DNA from: Nitrospirota bacterium
GTDB lineage: Bacteria > Nitrospirota > Thermodesulfovibrionia > Thermodesulfovibrionales > JdFR-88
DNA length: 24,417 nucleotides
Direction of reading: 5' to 3'
Assembly: GCA_021789735.1 (NCBI GenBank)
Contig: JAJYJB010000038.1
Location: 1-24,417, forward strand
Below the pieces are notes generated by a model. The model made no database searches, was not told where the DNA came from, and was given only the letters and a program-made list of their open reading frames with translations. Positions 6,532-14,334 of the stretch are shown here, piece after piece. The position numbers were made by a program, and so were the translations under genes. Position 1 is the stretch's first letter, and each line of letters starts with the position of its first letter.

Positions 6532-7308
6532 ATGAGACGTCCACAGTACCTACAAGCGTTCGACTGGGATTGGTCAGATGGCTTCGACGACGAATCATCG
6601 CGCGGACAAGCATTGAAGAACAGACCTCGGCAGACCCTTATGCTATCCGAGCTGTGTAGGGCTGACAGTCTTGTGCATTTTGCCCTTTGGACGAAACTTC
6701 CCAAACAGCATCCAGTGGGTGAACTGTGGCTGGAAACTCAAACGGACCTCCACGGCTCGATATATCTGGCTTACGGCGGCTATTTTCGACAGGCTCTTGC
6801 GCTTTTGCGTCTCTGGCTTGAGATGGCATCAAATGGGGTTTATTTCGCAAAGCACTATGGGCAGCCCACCGGCCGCTATGAACAATGGCGCTCGGGCCAA
6901 CGCCAAGCGCCAGCCGATATGCGCAAAATTTCTGAATCCCTTGCAAAGCGACATGGCAAGCTATTGAACGTAAATGTTGAAGACATAAGGAGCCGACTAG
7001 AACCTTTGTATTCAAATCTATGTCACCATGTTCATGGCCAAGGCTTGGATGTTTATGACCTTCAAAATGGCCGAGATAACGTTCCGCGATTTCTTAAGCA
7101 CAGCTTCGATCTGTGGTGCGAAAGTGCAGTATCGGTTTTTAGTGCCATATGTTACCTATACCGGATATTCTTCTCAAAACAAATTGGTGAGTATTTGCTT
7201 GGGTCCAAATCAGAAAAGCGTCGGGCCATTTCGCTTAGTTGTTCGCTTGAGAGTCATGTTCCTGATTTTCATTTGCTGATCTCCGAGGCTTGCGCGAAAG
7301 CTGACTAG
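6532..7308 (+). CDS. Uncharacterised 258-residue protein carried in a REP-bordered island
   Basis: I do not recognise the family. The start is the ATG at 6532 (MRRPQYLQAFDWDW); it has no clear ribosome site and lies after a repeated TTTACGTT (6511-6518 and 6522-6529). The sequence is rich in predicted helices, Trp/Tyr/His and Leu. It has no signal peptide; one segment near the C-terminus (SAVSVFSAICYLYRIFF, about 203-219) is hydrophobic. A central LEPLYSNLCHHVHG (about 158-171) recalls the Y-x3-S/C-x2-hydrophobic-H-G signature seen in several uncharacterised helical families (for example DUF5677-like), but this is weak. Its codons and base composition are less GC-rich than all neighbours, and REP elements and a transposase remnant surround it, which suggests horizontal acquisition. 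A role cannot be assigned. Confidence 0.7.
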   Translation: MRRPQYLQAFDWDWSDGFDDESSRGQALKNRPRQTLMLSELCRADSLVHFALWTKLPKQHPVGELWLETQTDLHGSIYLAYGGYFRQALALLRLWLEMASNGVYFAKHYGQPTGRYEQWRSGQRQAPADMRKISESLAKRHGKLLNVNVEDIRSRLEPLYSNLCHHVHGQGLDVYDLQNGRDNVPRFLKHSFDLWCESAVSVFSAICYLYRIFFSKQIGEYLLGSKSEKRRAISLSCSLESHVPDFHLLISEACAKAD

Positions 7309-7309
7309 T

Positions 7310-7499
7310 GCATCCGTCAAGCAAGCTGAGGAATTTTTCCGGTAGTCTGTTCCACTGCTCGTTAATAATGCCTGCGATTGCCTCGTCAATAAAAATGTAT
7401 TCTTTCCTCCATGAAGATCGTGACAAAATAAGCTCCTCCGCCTGAATAAATCCAGTCTTTTAGTATCAAAGATTTTCTTCCGTTGGGATCATATTTCAT
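7310..7499 (-). pseudogene. Truncated, frameshifted REP-associated tyrosine transposase (RAYT, Y1/IS200-like) remnant
   Basis: From ATG 7499 on the minus strand a frame reads MKYDPNGRKSLILKDW, then IYSGGGAYFVTIFMEERIHF, and stops at TGA 7388-7386. This is the N-terminus of the COG1943 Y1 transposases: the R-S-I-x-L-K-x-W/Y-x-Y-S-x-x-G-A-Y-F-V-T-I signature. Skipping one T of the T-run near 7391-7395 restores the family's continuation in the next frame: IDEAIAGIINEQW, then NRLPEKFLSLLD (to about 7316). The sequence ends exactly where the expected MPNHxHGI metal-binding motif and catalytic Tyr region should begin, directly against the stop of the upstream gene (7306-7308). It is therefore dead: both key motifs are missing. 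RAYTs move REP elements, and one REP lies just upstream of its start. Confidence 0.8.
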
Positions 7500-7512
7500 T
7501 GCGTATTTAAAA

Positions 7513-7539
7513 GACAGGGCGGAGCAAGCCCGTCCCTAC
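7513..7539 (-). repeat. Single REP element upstream of the RAYT remnant
   Basis: On the minus strand GTAG (7539-7536) is followed by GGACGGGCTTGCTCCGCCC. GGG and CGG pair with CCG and CCC around a bulged A, with a seven-base loop. The GTAG head plus imperfect hairpin is the standard RAYT-type REP layout, and it lies 14 bases upstream of the remnant's ATG. Its stem sequence differs from the pair at 6335-6444. Confidence 0.65.
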
Positions 7540-7914
7540 GCCCTAAGAATACTTCAACCAATATTCGCCATAATTCGATTTGCCTCCCTGCGCAGACTTG
7601 AAAGTGAACTCTGCTAAAAATGTAAGCGTTGCTTATGTTTGGTTACCGGACGGTCTCTTGCAGACCCTCATGCATAAAATTTGCCGCGTTTCAACCTGAA
7701 AGCCCCGCACCGGAGAACAAGGGGCCAGGCGGACCCCGCGCGCCGCTAAAATTGCGGAAACGGCAAGATAAAGAATGATACCGGTCACAATTGCCGTCCT
7801 TAATGGATCAAGCGTTTATGTATAATAGGAAAGCAGAAATTTTTTAGTTTTTTATCAGGCAGAAAAGAAAAACAAAAAATAAAAAAGCGATCTCATGGAG
7901 GCCCGGACAAGAAG
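7540..7914 (+). other. Non-coding leader region upstream of dapL, with hairpins and a -10 box
   Basis: I see no gene here. Perfect inverted repeats are TAAGC-GTT-GCTTA (7623-7635), GGTCT-CTTGC-AGACC (7652-7666) and ACGGCAA/TTGCCGT (7760-7766/7791-7797). A consensus TATAAT at 7821-7826 is the likely -10 box for dapL, but no good -35 is present at 16-18 bases, so an activator may be needed. The sequence then becomes A/T-rich to the gene. GGAGG at 7897-7901 is the ribosome site. It does not match the lysine riboswitch core that I know. Confidence 0.45.
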
Positions 7915-9084
7915 ATGGTAAAGGTCGAATTTGCCGAGAGGCTCCGTCATCTGCCGCCCTATCTGTTTGCGGAGATAGACAGGCTCAAGCGGGAAGAGAT
8001 AAAAAAAGGCGCAGATCTTATAGACCTCAGCATAGGGGACCCGGACCTGCCCACGCCGGGGCATATCGTTGATTCACTCAGAAAGGCGGCCGGAAGGCCC
8101 GAGAACCACCGCTATCCCTCTTATGAAGGGATGCCTTCTTTCAGGCAGGCCGTGGCCAGGTGGTACAGGGAGCGTTTTGACGTCGCCCTGGACCACCAGA
8201 CCGAGGTCCTTTCGCTCATAGGCTCCAAGGAAGGCATAGGGCACATACCCCTGGCCTTTGCGGGCCCCGGCGACGTGGTGCTGTACACCTCACCGGGATA
8301 TCCCGTTTATCCCGTAGGGGCCCTATTCGCGGGCGCCCAGGGGCATCCGCTGCCGCTCCTGGAGGCAAACGGTTTCCTGCCGGACCTGGGAGCGATACCC
8401 GCTGACGTCCTTAAGCGCGCGAAGCTCATGTTCATCAACTATCCCAACAACCCGACGGGAGCGACGGCGGGAGCGGAGTTTTTCAAAAGAGTGGTCGAAT
8501 TCGCGGACAGGCATAACATCATAGTCTGCCATGACGCGGCCTATTCGGAGATATATTATGACGGGAAGAAACCGGCCAGCTTTTTGCAGACCCCGGGGGC
8601 GAAGGAGGTGGGCATAGAGTTCCACTCCCTCTCAAAGACCTACAACATGACAGGCTGGAGGCTTGGTTTTGCCGTCGGCCACAGCGAAGTGATAGCCGGA
8701 CTGGGAAAGATAAAAACGAACCTGGACTCAGGCGTTTTCCAGGCGGTGCAGGAGGCCGGCGTCACCGCGCTCGAGACCAAAGACGCGGAGCTCTCAGGCA
8801 TCAGGCGGACCTACCAGGACAGAAGGGACGCCCTTTACGCCGGGCTCAGCGGCCAGGGCATACACGTGATAAAGCCCGAGGCGGCATTTTATCTGTGGGC
8901 CAGGTGCCCGAAAGATTTTTCTGATTCCCGCGCTTTCGCCAAGCACCTGCTTGAGAAGGCGGGCGTTGTCGCAACTCCCGGTGTGGGCTTTGGCCAGCCC
9001 GGAGAGGGATATATCCGTTTCGCGCTTACCGTGCCGGTTGAAAGGATAGGAGAGGCCGTCAAGCGGATAGGGAAATCCCTCTGA
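7915..9084 (+). CDS. dapL: LL-diaminopimelate aminotransferase
   Basis: A 389-residue cytoplasmic, PLP-dependent class I/II aminotransferase. It converts tetrahydrodipicolinate and glutamate directly to LL-diaminopimelate, bypassing the succinylase/acetylase steps of lysine and peptidoglycan precursor synthesis. It matches the DapL subgroup of about 385 residues by its N-terminus (FAERLRHLPPYLFAEIDRLK), IDLSIGDPD (36-44), HRYPSYEGMP (65-74), NYPNNPTG (175-182), and the PLP-binding Lys241 in SLSKTYNMTGWRLGF. The late Arg of IRFAL binds the substrate carboxylate. The ATG at 7915 follows GGAGG at 13 bases. folK begins seven bases after the stop, so the two genes form an operon. Related aminotransferases are close in sequence, but the whole-length pattern favours DapL. 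Confidence 0.92.
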   Translation: MVKVEFAERLRHLPPYLFAEIDRLKREEIKKGADLIDLSIGDPDLPTPGHIVDSLRKAAGRPENHRYPSYEGMPSFRQAVARWYRERFDVALDHQTEVLSLIGSKEGIGHIPLAFAGPGDVVLYTSPGYPVYPVGALFAGAQGHPLPLLEANGFLPDLGAIPADVLKRAKLMFINYPNNPTGATAGAEFFKRVVEFADRHNIIVCHDAAYSEIYYDGKKPASFLQTPGAKEVGIEFHSLSKTYNMTGWRLGFAVGHSEVIAGLGKIKTNLDSGVFQAVQEAGVTALETKDAELSGIRRTYQDRRDALYAGLSGQGIHVIKPEAAFYLWARCPKDFSDSRAFAKHLLEKAGVVATPGVGFGQPGEGYIRFALTVPVERIGEAVKRIGKSL

Positions 9085-9091
9085 AAACTCT

Positions 9092-9592
9092 TTGACTTCC
9101 GCTTACATCGGCATAGGCTCAAACCTGGGCGACAGGCTTGGCAACTGCCTGAAAGCCCTTGAGCTGCTCAGGCTGCGGGGCATCAGGGTAACGGCCGTTT
9201 CATCCGCTTATGAGACCAAACCGTGGGGCGCCGGGCAGCCGGGGGTCGGCCAGCCTGAGGCGGTGGCCGGGCAGCCGGACTTCATAAACATGGCCGCGGG
9301 CATAGACCCCGGCCCCGAGGGCCCCCTGGAGCTGCTTGAGTCCCTTAAGGAAGTGGAGCGGCAGATGGGCCGTGTGCGCAGAGTGAAATGGGGGCCAAGG
9401 GTGATAGACCTGGACCTGCTTTTATACGGGGATGAGGTAATAGACCTGCCTGAGAAGCTTAAAGTGCCCCACCCGTTCATGCACCTGCGGGAGTTCGTGT
9501 TAAAACCCCTTGCCGAGATAGCCCCTCAGGCCGTCCACCCGGTTTTAAAAAAGACCGTCCTTCAGCTTCTCTCGGAGCTGCGAAAAGACTGA
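9092..9592 (+). CDS. folK: 2-amino-4-hydroxy-6-hydroxymethyldihydropteridine pyrophosphokinase (HPPK)
   Basis: A 166-residue folate-pathway enzyme that transfers pyrophosphate from ATP to 6-hydroxymethyl-dihydropterin. Diagnostic features are AYIGIGSNLGDR (4-15), SSAYETKPWG, and the signature WGPRVIDLDLLLYGDEVIDL (109-128) with its two metal-binding aspartates, then VPHPFMHLREFVLKPL. The only in-frame start is TTG at 9092; an in-frame stop lies shortly upstream and the first downstream Met is too late. There is no good ribosome site, so translation is probably coupled to dapL seven bases away. An insertion between KPWG and DFIN holds three GQP units (GQPGVGQPEAVAGQP), making this loop longer than usual. 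FolP is not adjacent. Confidence 0.94.
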   Translation: MTSAYIGIGSNLGDRLGNCLKALELLRLRGIRVTAVSSAYETKPWGAGQPGVGQPEAVAGQPDFINMAAGIDPGPEGPLELLESLKEVERQMGRVRRVKWGPRVIDLDLLLYGDEVIDLPEKLKVPHPFMHLREFVLKPLAEIAPQAVHPVLKKTVLQLLSELRKD

Positions 9593-9640
9593 ACCGCCCA
9601 ACGGCATCAATCAAGGCGCCCGCCCGCGAAATTTTTTTCT

Positions 9641-10414
9641 TTACCTGCTCAAGAGAACAACCAGGGCGGAAAAAACGATCACCTTTGCCGCCGAAAGCAT
9701 CCCTATCTGCCTGAGCTTTTGCTTTTCGCCCGGCTGTCTGACGGCCGAAAAGACGTCCTCCGCGAGGGGCAGAAAGGCCAGCAGGACCATGTGGCCGAGC
9801 GCCGCCCCGGCCAGGCCGCCAAAAAGGAGCGCCCCTGAATACATGCCTCCGGTCTTCCTGTATTTTTTCTTTTTCCGGCCCTGGTACCTCACCCTGAAGC
9901 TGCTGGCCAGATAAAAGAGGGAAAAAAGCGGCCACAGGTACAGGCCCTTCAAAATGCCGCCCGCAACGGACGCGCCGATCACGGCCGCAAGGCCCATGAC
10001 CGCCATGCCGCAGGCCTCCGAATATACCGGAGGGAAAACCGTCCTTTTCCCCTCAAAATAGTAGTTAAGCGCCAGGAGGAGCGCCCCGGCGGCATAAAGC
10101 AGGCCTAAAGGCGGGTAAAGCCAGAGCGAATATCCCAGCCCGGCAAAGGCGGGCAGGGCCAGCATGGCCAGCCCGGAATGAAAAAGCTGCCCCGCTCTCC
10201 GCGTCCTCAGCATGTTTGCCACGGGAGATTTTATGAGGAGCAAAATAGAAAGGGACACGAGGACTATTACGGTGATCACCCTGGGGCCGCCCGCCACAAA
10301 TACGCCCGATATGTAGGCCGCCAGGAACATTATCCATGGGCCCGGCTCTTTCGTATAGGGGAAAGGCGTGCTGTCAGGCTGGGCCGGCTGGGCCTTTTTC
10401 TTTTTTAGGGCCAA
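9641..10414 (-). CDS. YwiC-like multi-pass membrane protein
   Basis: A 257-residue integral membrane protein resembling the YwiC-like family (PF14256). The N-terminal basic tail (ALKKKKAQ) is followed by KEPGPWIMFLAAYISGVFVA at about 22-41, which corresponds to the family's conserved E-H/P-G-x-W-x-M start of helix one. About seven hydrophobic segments follow, broken by a basic loop (YQGRKKKKYRKTGG). Its biochemical role is not known to me. The start is TTG at 10414, supported by GAAGAAGG about six bases upstream. Convergent with folK and divergent from the next gene, it stands alone. Family assignment rests mainly on the N-terminal motif and helix count, so it is moderate. Confidence 0.72.
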   Translation of the reverse strand: MALKKKKAQPAQPDSTPFPYTKEPGPWIMFLAAYISGVFVAGGPRVITVIVLVSLSILLLIKSPVANMLRTRRAGQLFHSGLAMLALPAFAGLGYSLWLYPPLGLLYAAGALLLALNYYFEGKRTVFPPVYSEACGMAVMGLAAVIGASVAGGILKGLYLWPLFSLFYLASSFRVRYQGRKKKKYRKTGGMYSGALLFGGLAGAALGHMVLLAFLPLAEDVFSAVRQPGEKQKLRQIGMLSAAKVIVFSALVVLLSR

Positions 10415-10526
10415 TTTTTGCCTTCTTCCTCTTTATTGTTACGCTTTTAAGTATATCGCCGCTGGGCCCAATTGGGTGTATGATGAAAATCATGACCGGA
10501 CAAAAAAGGAGAGGTGAAAAAAACTC

Positions 10527-11018
10527 TTGCCCCACTTCGGACTGATAGACGAAGACGCGCTTGGCCCTGTTGAGGGGCCCCTCATGAGGGCCAAGCTCCA
10601 CATAAGGGGGGCAAGGCACAGGTTTGAGCGCGGCCAGATAATGGACGGCATCCTCGCCCTGTACGACGCCCTGTGCTCGGCGATGGACTGGTACATCGCC
10701 GTGCCCGGGCGCCGCGGCCGTCTTGCCATGAAGGAGGGGGACGACCTTCTGAACGATGAGAGCCTCTACAGGGTCCTTGTCCGTTCAGGCGTCCTGGACG
10801 GCTCCTTCAACTACGATGAGATGAGCGCGCTGGTCATGAAGGCGCTCGATAAGGACGCGCAGCTTGCCGGTTTTGACTGGAAGGGGCTCATGGAGAAGAC
10901 GGACATCGTGTTCACGGAGCTCGGGGTAATGCCGTTCGATGAAAAAACTCTGCCGGAGGAACGGCCGGAACCCTTCCTGACAAGGCCCGAAAAAGAAAAA
11001 CAGAAACCGGGTCTTTGA
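10527..11018 (+). CDS. Conserved protein of unknown function, predicted mainly helical
   Basis: A 163-residue soluble protein. I do not know a function, but sequences with the same layout (PHFGLIDEDALGP near the start, LGVMPFDEKTLPEE near the end) occur, as I recall, in Geobacter-like bacteria. Residues 20-57 (LMRAKLHIRGARHRFERGQI, then MDGILALYDALCSAMDWYI) form amphipathic helices with the spacing of HEPN- or TPR-like bundles; the R-x4-H HEPN nuclease motif is not convincingly present. The C-terminal 20 residues are a charged, probably disordered tail. The start is TTG 10527, 12 bases after GGAGAGG; ATG 10584 is the alternative. It sits between divergent and convergent single genes. Confidence 0.7.
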   Translation: MPHFGLIDEDALGPVEGPLMRAKLHIRGARHRFERGQIMDGILALYDALCSAMDWYIAVPGRRGRLAMKEGDDLLNDESLYRVLVRSGVLDGSFNYDEMSALVMKALDKDAQLAGFDWKGLMEKTDIVFTELGVMPFDEKTLPEERPEPFLTRPEKEKQKPGL

Positions 11019-11043
11019 GTTTTTTATTTTATTTTTAAGGGCC

Positions 11044-11763
11044 TCAGGCTGGAAAGAGCCTTGTCAGGACGGGGTAAAGCTCTTCGTACCTGGCAAAAGA
11101 GGCATCCGGAGCCAATCCCCCGAAGGGCCCGGCGCCCTTTCCAAAAAGAACGCATCTGAGACCGGCGTTTTTTGCCCCCTGGAGGTCCCTCTCCGGGCTG
11201 TCGCCTATGTAGATGCACTCTTCCGGGCTGACATTCAGCTCCTTCATCGCGGCCTCAAAGGGCCGGGGGTCCGGCTTTTTGTGGCCGATGCGGCTTGAAA
11301 GTATCCTGCACTGAAAATAGCGGCCGAGGTCCAGGATCGAAAGCTCCGGTTCCGCAAAAGCCCATTGGGCGTCTGAGACCAGGGCGGTCAGAAAATTATC
11401 GGATACGGCCTCAAGAAAACCCTTCACGCCGGGGAAAAGCCCGAACCTCCTCATGGAGAGGCTCCTGAAAAGGACGGTGGCGGAAAGCGCCAGCCCCGGA
11501 GGGCATGTTTCGGCATTTTCCAGATGCCTCCGCAGTATGCCCTCAAATATCTCATGGACATCCACCTCCCTGTGGGCATCCGCCCGCAGCCGCAGGCTTA
11601 CCTCCCCGAAATAGGCCGCCTTCAAGTCCTCGGGCCCGATCCTCACCCGGTAATAGGAGACATACCTGGAGAGGGCCTCGTAGACGGAAAGGTCCTCTTC
11701 GTTTGTCTCTATGTCTATGAGAGTGCCATAAAGGTCAAAGAGCACCGCACCCTTTTTTTTCAT
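11044..11763 (-). CDS. HAD-family hydrolase (phosphatase/dehalogenase-like)
   Basis: A 239-residue cytoplasmic hydrolase of the haloacid dehalogenase superfamily, subfamily I with a helical cap. Motif I is FDLYGTLID with nucleophile Asp10; the acid/base position two residues later is Tyr, as in haloacid dehalogenase and some phosphatases. Motif II is LVSDAQW (Ser130), motif III Lys162/Lys163 in GHKKPDP, and motif IV IGDSPERD (186-193), which binds magnesium. Substrates could be phosphosugars, phosphoglycolate or nucleotides; sequence does not decide. The frame is open further upstream, but ATG 11763 has AGGAG six bases before it and begins the domain directly. It is divergent from the glucan phosphorylase gene. 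Confidence 0.88.
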   Translation of the reverse strand: MKKKGAVLFDLYGTLIDIETNEEDLSVYEALSRYVSYYRVRIGPEDLKAAYFGEVSLRLRADAHREVDVHEIFEGILRRHLENAETCPPGLALSATVLFRSLSMRRFGLFPGVKGFLEAVSDNFLTALVSDAQWAFAEPELSILDLGRYFQCRILSSRIGHKKPDPRPFEAAMKELNVSPEECIYIGDSPERDLQGAKNAGLRCVLFGKGAGPFGGLAPDASFARYEELYPVLTRLFPA

Positions 11764-11946
11764 CCCCGCTCCTTCAAAATTTGATTTTTTGATTTTTCCC
11801 CTCCGGCCCGTCATACAAATGTTATCAAAAAAGAGTCTTACTTTTACCGGCTTTCCGCTATACAATTTTTTATATAAAAAGGGCTTTCGAAAAAAATAAA
11901 CGCCCATCTGTTTAAAAGTTCAGGGAAGGGAAAAAGGAGGGCCGCT

Positions 11947-14097
11947 GTGGACGGACTGAAGAGACTGCCCCTCGGGGCGCCGGAGCGCATATCCGGCATC
12001 GCCCAGCTTGCATACAACATGTGGTGGAGCTGGCATCCGGACGCCAGGATGCTCTTTAAGAGGCTGAGCCGCGCACAGTGGAAGCTCTCCGGGCACAACC
12101 CGGTGAGGATGCTCAACGAGATAGACAAAAAGACGCTGGATGAGGCGTCGGCGGACCCGGAGTTCCTTGCCCATTACGACCGGGTGATGGAGAGGTTCCA
12201 GCAGGAGGTGCAAAACGGGGAGGGCAAATGGTTTGCCCGGAACATATGCTCCCCCGAGACCCTGCCCATAGCCTTTTTCTCCGCGGAATACGGGCTCCAC
12301 CGTTCGCTGCCCTTCTACGCGGGAGGGCTCGGCTTTCTGGCCGGGGATTTTCTGAAGGAAAGCAGCGACCTGGGGTTGCCGCTCACGGCGGTCGGGTTCA
12401 TGTACCCGGAGGGTTTTCTGCGGCAGAGGATATCCCCGGGAGGCTGGCAGGAGAACCTGGACGAGCCTCTGGACAGGGCCGGCACCGCCATCTCCAGGGT
12501 AATGGATGAAAAGGGCAGGCCGCTCCTGGTAAAGGTCCCGGTGATAGCGCCGCCCATCTACGTTGAGGTCTGGAAGATAGAGGTGGGGACAGTGCCGCTC
12601 TACCTGATAGACACGGACATAGAGACCAACGACCCCTGGAACCGCAAGATATCGGCCCACCTGTACGCCGGCAACATCGAGCAGCGGCTGCGGCAGGAGA
12701 TAGTGCTTGGAATAGGGGGAAGCGCGGTGCTTGCGGCAATGGGCCTTAAGCACCCGGTGCTGCACCTGAACGAGGGCCACCCGGCTTTCGCCATAATGGA
12801 GAGGATCAGGGAAGGAGTGTCTTCCGGACTGCATTTTGCCGATGCGCTCGATGAGGTAAAGGAGACGACGGTCTTTTCCACTCACACGCCGGTTGCCGCC
12901 GGGACGGACGTCTTTCCGTTCGAACTGATGGAAAAATATTTCAGCCCTTACTGGCCCGCCCTTGGACTGGACCGCGAAAGCTTCTTTGCCCTCGGCGTCA
13001 ACCCGGCGGACCCCAGGGCCGGCTTCAACATGACCGCCTTTGCGCTCAAGTGCTCCTCGCACAGAAACGGCGTAAGCAAAAAACACGGGGAGGTCGCAAG
13101 GAAGATATGGCATTCCCTTTGGCCCGACATGGCGGAAAATGAGGTGCCCATAGGGTCGGTGACAAACGGCATCCACATCCCCACCTGGATAGAGCCTAAA
13201 ATGGAGCTGCTTTTCAACCAGCATCTTGGCGAGGACTGGATAACGCGGCAAGACCGGCCGGAAACCTGGGAAGCGGTGAGGGAAATACCGGATGTCGAGC
13301 TGTGGAATACCCACTACTGGCTCAAGATGAAGCTCATAATGAGGATACTCGAGAGGGCCAGGGAAAGGTGGCTCGAAGGGGGCCCGGACGCCCGGGTGGT
13401 GCTTGCGGAAGGCGTTTTTCTGGACCCGAACGCCCTCACCATAGGGTTTGCCCGCAGGTTCACAACTTACAAGCGGGCCAACCTCATACTGAACGACACC
13501 GAAAGGCTGAGGCGCATACTCAACAACAAGTGGATGCCTGTCCAGATAATATTCGCGGGCAAGGCGCACCCGGCCGATGACGAGGGGAAACAGATACTGC
13601 AGCAGGTCTTTAACGCCGCCAGCGACCCCGGCTTCGGGGGGCGCATCGCCTTCGTCGAGGAGTATGATGAACAGCTTGCCCAGTACATGGTCCACGGAGT
13701 GGATCTGTGGCTCAACACCCCGCTGCCGCCTCTGGAGGCGAGCGGCACAAGCGGCATGAAGGCCGCGCTGAACGGCGTGCCGAACCTGAGCATCCTGGAC
13801 GGCTGGTGGCTGGAGGGCTATAACGGGAAAAACGGCTGGGCCTTCGGCCAAAAAGAGGAAGAGGGCAAAAGCGGGCAGCAAAGGGACATTGAGGACGCCG
13901 CCCAGCTATATGACCTGCTTGAAAACAGCATCATCCCTCTTTTCTACCGGATAAACGGCGAGGGGATATCAAAGGGCTGGGTGCAGATGATGAAGGAGGC
14001 CATTATAAGCACAGGCCCGCGCTTTTCAGCAAGAAGGATGGTCAAGGAGTACGCAAACAGGTTCTATGAAAAATGCCTGCTTGCCATAGCGGGCTGA
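11947..14097 (+). CDS. glgP: Alpha-glucan (glycogen/maltodextrin) phosphorylase, GT35
   Basis: A 716-residue cytoplasmic PLP enzyme that releases glucose-1-phosphate from alpha-1,4-glucans. It belongs to the shorter alpha-glucan phosphorylase group (TIGR02094-like) known from thermophiles and many anaerobes, rather than the 800-residue glycogen phosphorylase. The N-terminal LAYNMWWSWHPDA (19-31), FFSAEYGLHRSLPFYAGGLG (about 110-129), HLNEGHPAF (about 275-283), FTTYKRANL (about 506-514) and the PLP-lysine motif EASGTSGMKAALNG (about 597-610) are all present. The start is GTG 11947, six bases after AGGAGG. It is monocistronic here; no other glycogen gene is in the window. It likely serves mobilisation of stored glycogen. 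The family is sure; the preferred chain length of the substrate is not known. Confidence 0.95.
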   Translation: MDGLKRLPLGAPERISGIAQLAYNMWWSWHPDARMLFKRLSRAQWKLSGHNPVRMLNEIDKKTLDEASADPEFLAHYDRVMERFQQEVQNGEGKWFARNICSPETLPIAFFSAEYGLHRSLPFYAGGLGFLAGDFLKESSDLGLPLTAVGFMYPEGFLRQRISPGGWQENLDEPLDRAGTAISRVMDEKGRPLLVKVPVIAPPIYVEVWKIEVGTVPLYLIDTDIETNDPWNRKISAHLYAGNIEQRLRQEIVLGIGGSAVLAAMGLKHPVLHLNEGHPAFAIMERIREGVSSGLHFADALDEVKETTVFSTHTPVAAGTDVFPFELMEKYFSPYWPALGLDRESFFALGVNPADPRAGFNMTAFALKCSSHRNGVSKKHGEVARKIWHSLWPDMAENEVPIGSVTNGIHIPTWIEPKMELLFNQHLGEDWITRQDRPETWEAVREIPDVELWNTHYWLKMKLIMRILERARERWLEGGPDARVVLAEGVFLDPNALTIGFARRFTTYKRANLILNDTERLRRILNNKWMPVQIIFAGKAHPADDEGKQILQQVFNAASDPGFGGRIAFVEEYDEQLAQYMVHGVDLWLNTPLPPLEASGTSGMKAALNGVPNLSILDGWWLEGYNGKNGWAFGQKEEEGKSGQQRDIEDAAQLYDLLENSIIPLFYRINGEGISKGWVQMMKEAIISTGPRFSARRMVKEYANRFYEKCLLAIAG

Positions 14098-14334
14098 AAA
14101 TTTTTTGTTCTCAAAATGCCCTTTCCGGACAAAAAAGCCCTCCCGGCCTTCCTGCAATGATCACGGCAGGCCGCAGCATGGCGATGTCCTGATATGACAA
14201 TATCTTTTGTCATTTTGGGCCCTGCCTGAAATCCGCCGGCGCTTGTTTTTTAACAGAAAGCCACTGCCCCGATTTTTTGGCTCTTCCGGATTTCCTGCAA
14301 AAAATCAGTTCTCCGCCCACACAAAAAAGGATAC
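14098..14334 (+). other. Non-coding gap between glgP and the PII gene
   Basis: No gene is visible. It holds a hairpin CCTGC/GCAGG (14151-14155/14166-14170, extendable by CGG/CCG), possibly linked to the end of glgP transcription though without a T-run. It also holds a perfect inverted repeat TGACAA-TATCTT-TTGTCA (14195-14212), which could be a protein-binding site. I looked for a sigma-54 GG-N10-GC pair before the PII gene and found none. Confidence 0.4.

Noticed and set aside
7540..7914. Lysine riboswitch ahead of dapL
   Set aside because: The hairpins present do not match the conserved core sequences of that riboswitch.
11920..13881. A 653-codon open frame antisense to the glucan phosphorylase gene
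   Set aside because: The plus strand carries full GT35 motifs; the antisense product is Pro/His/Arg-rich without motifs, as expected from high-GC codon use on the other strand.
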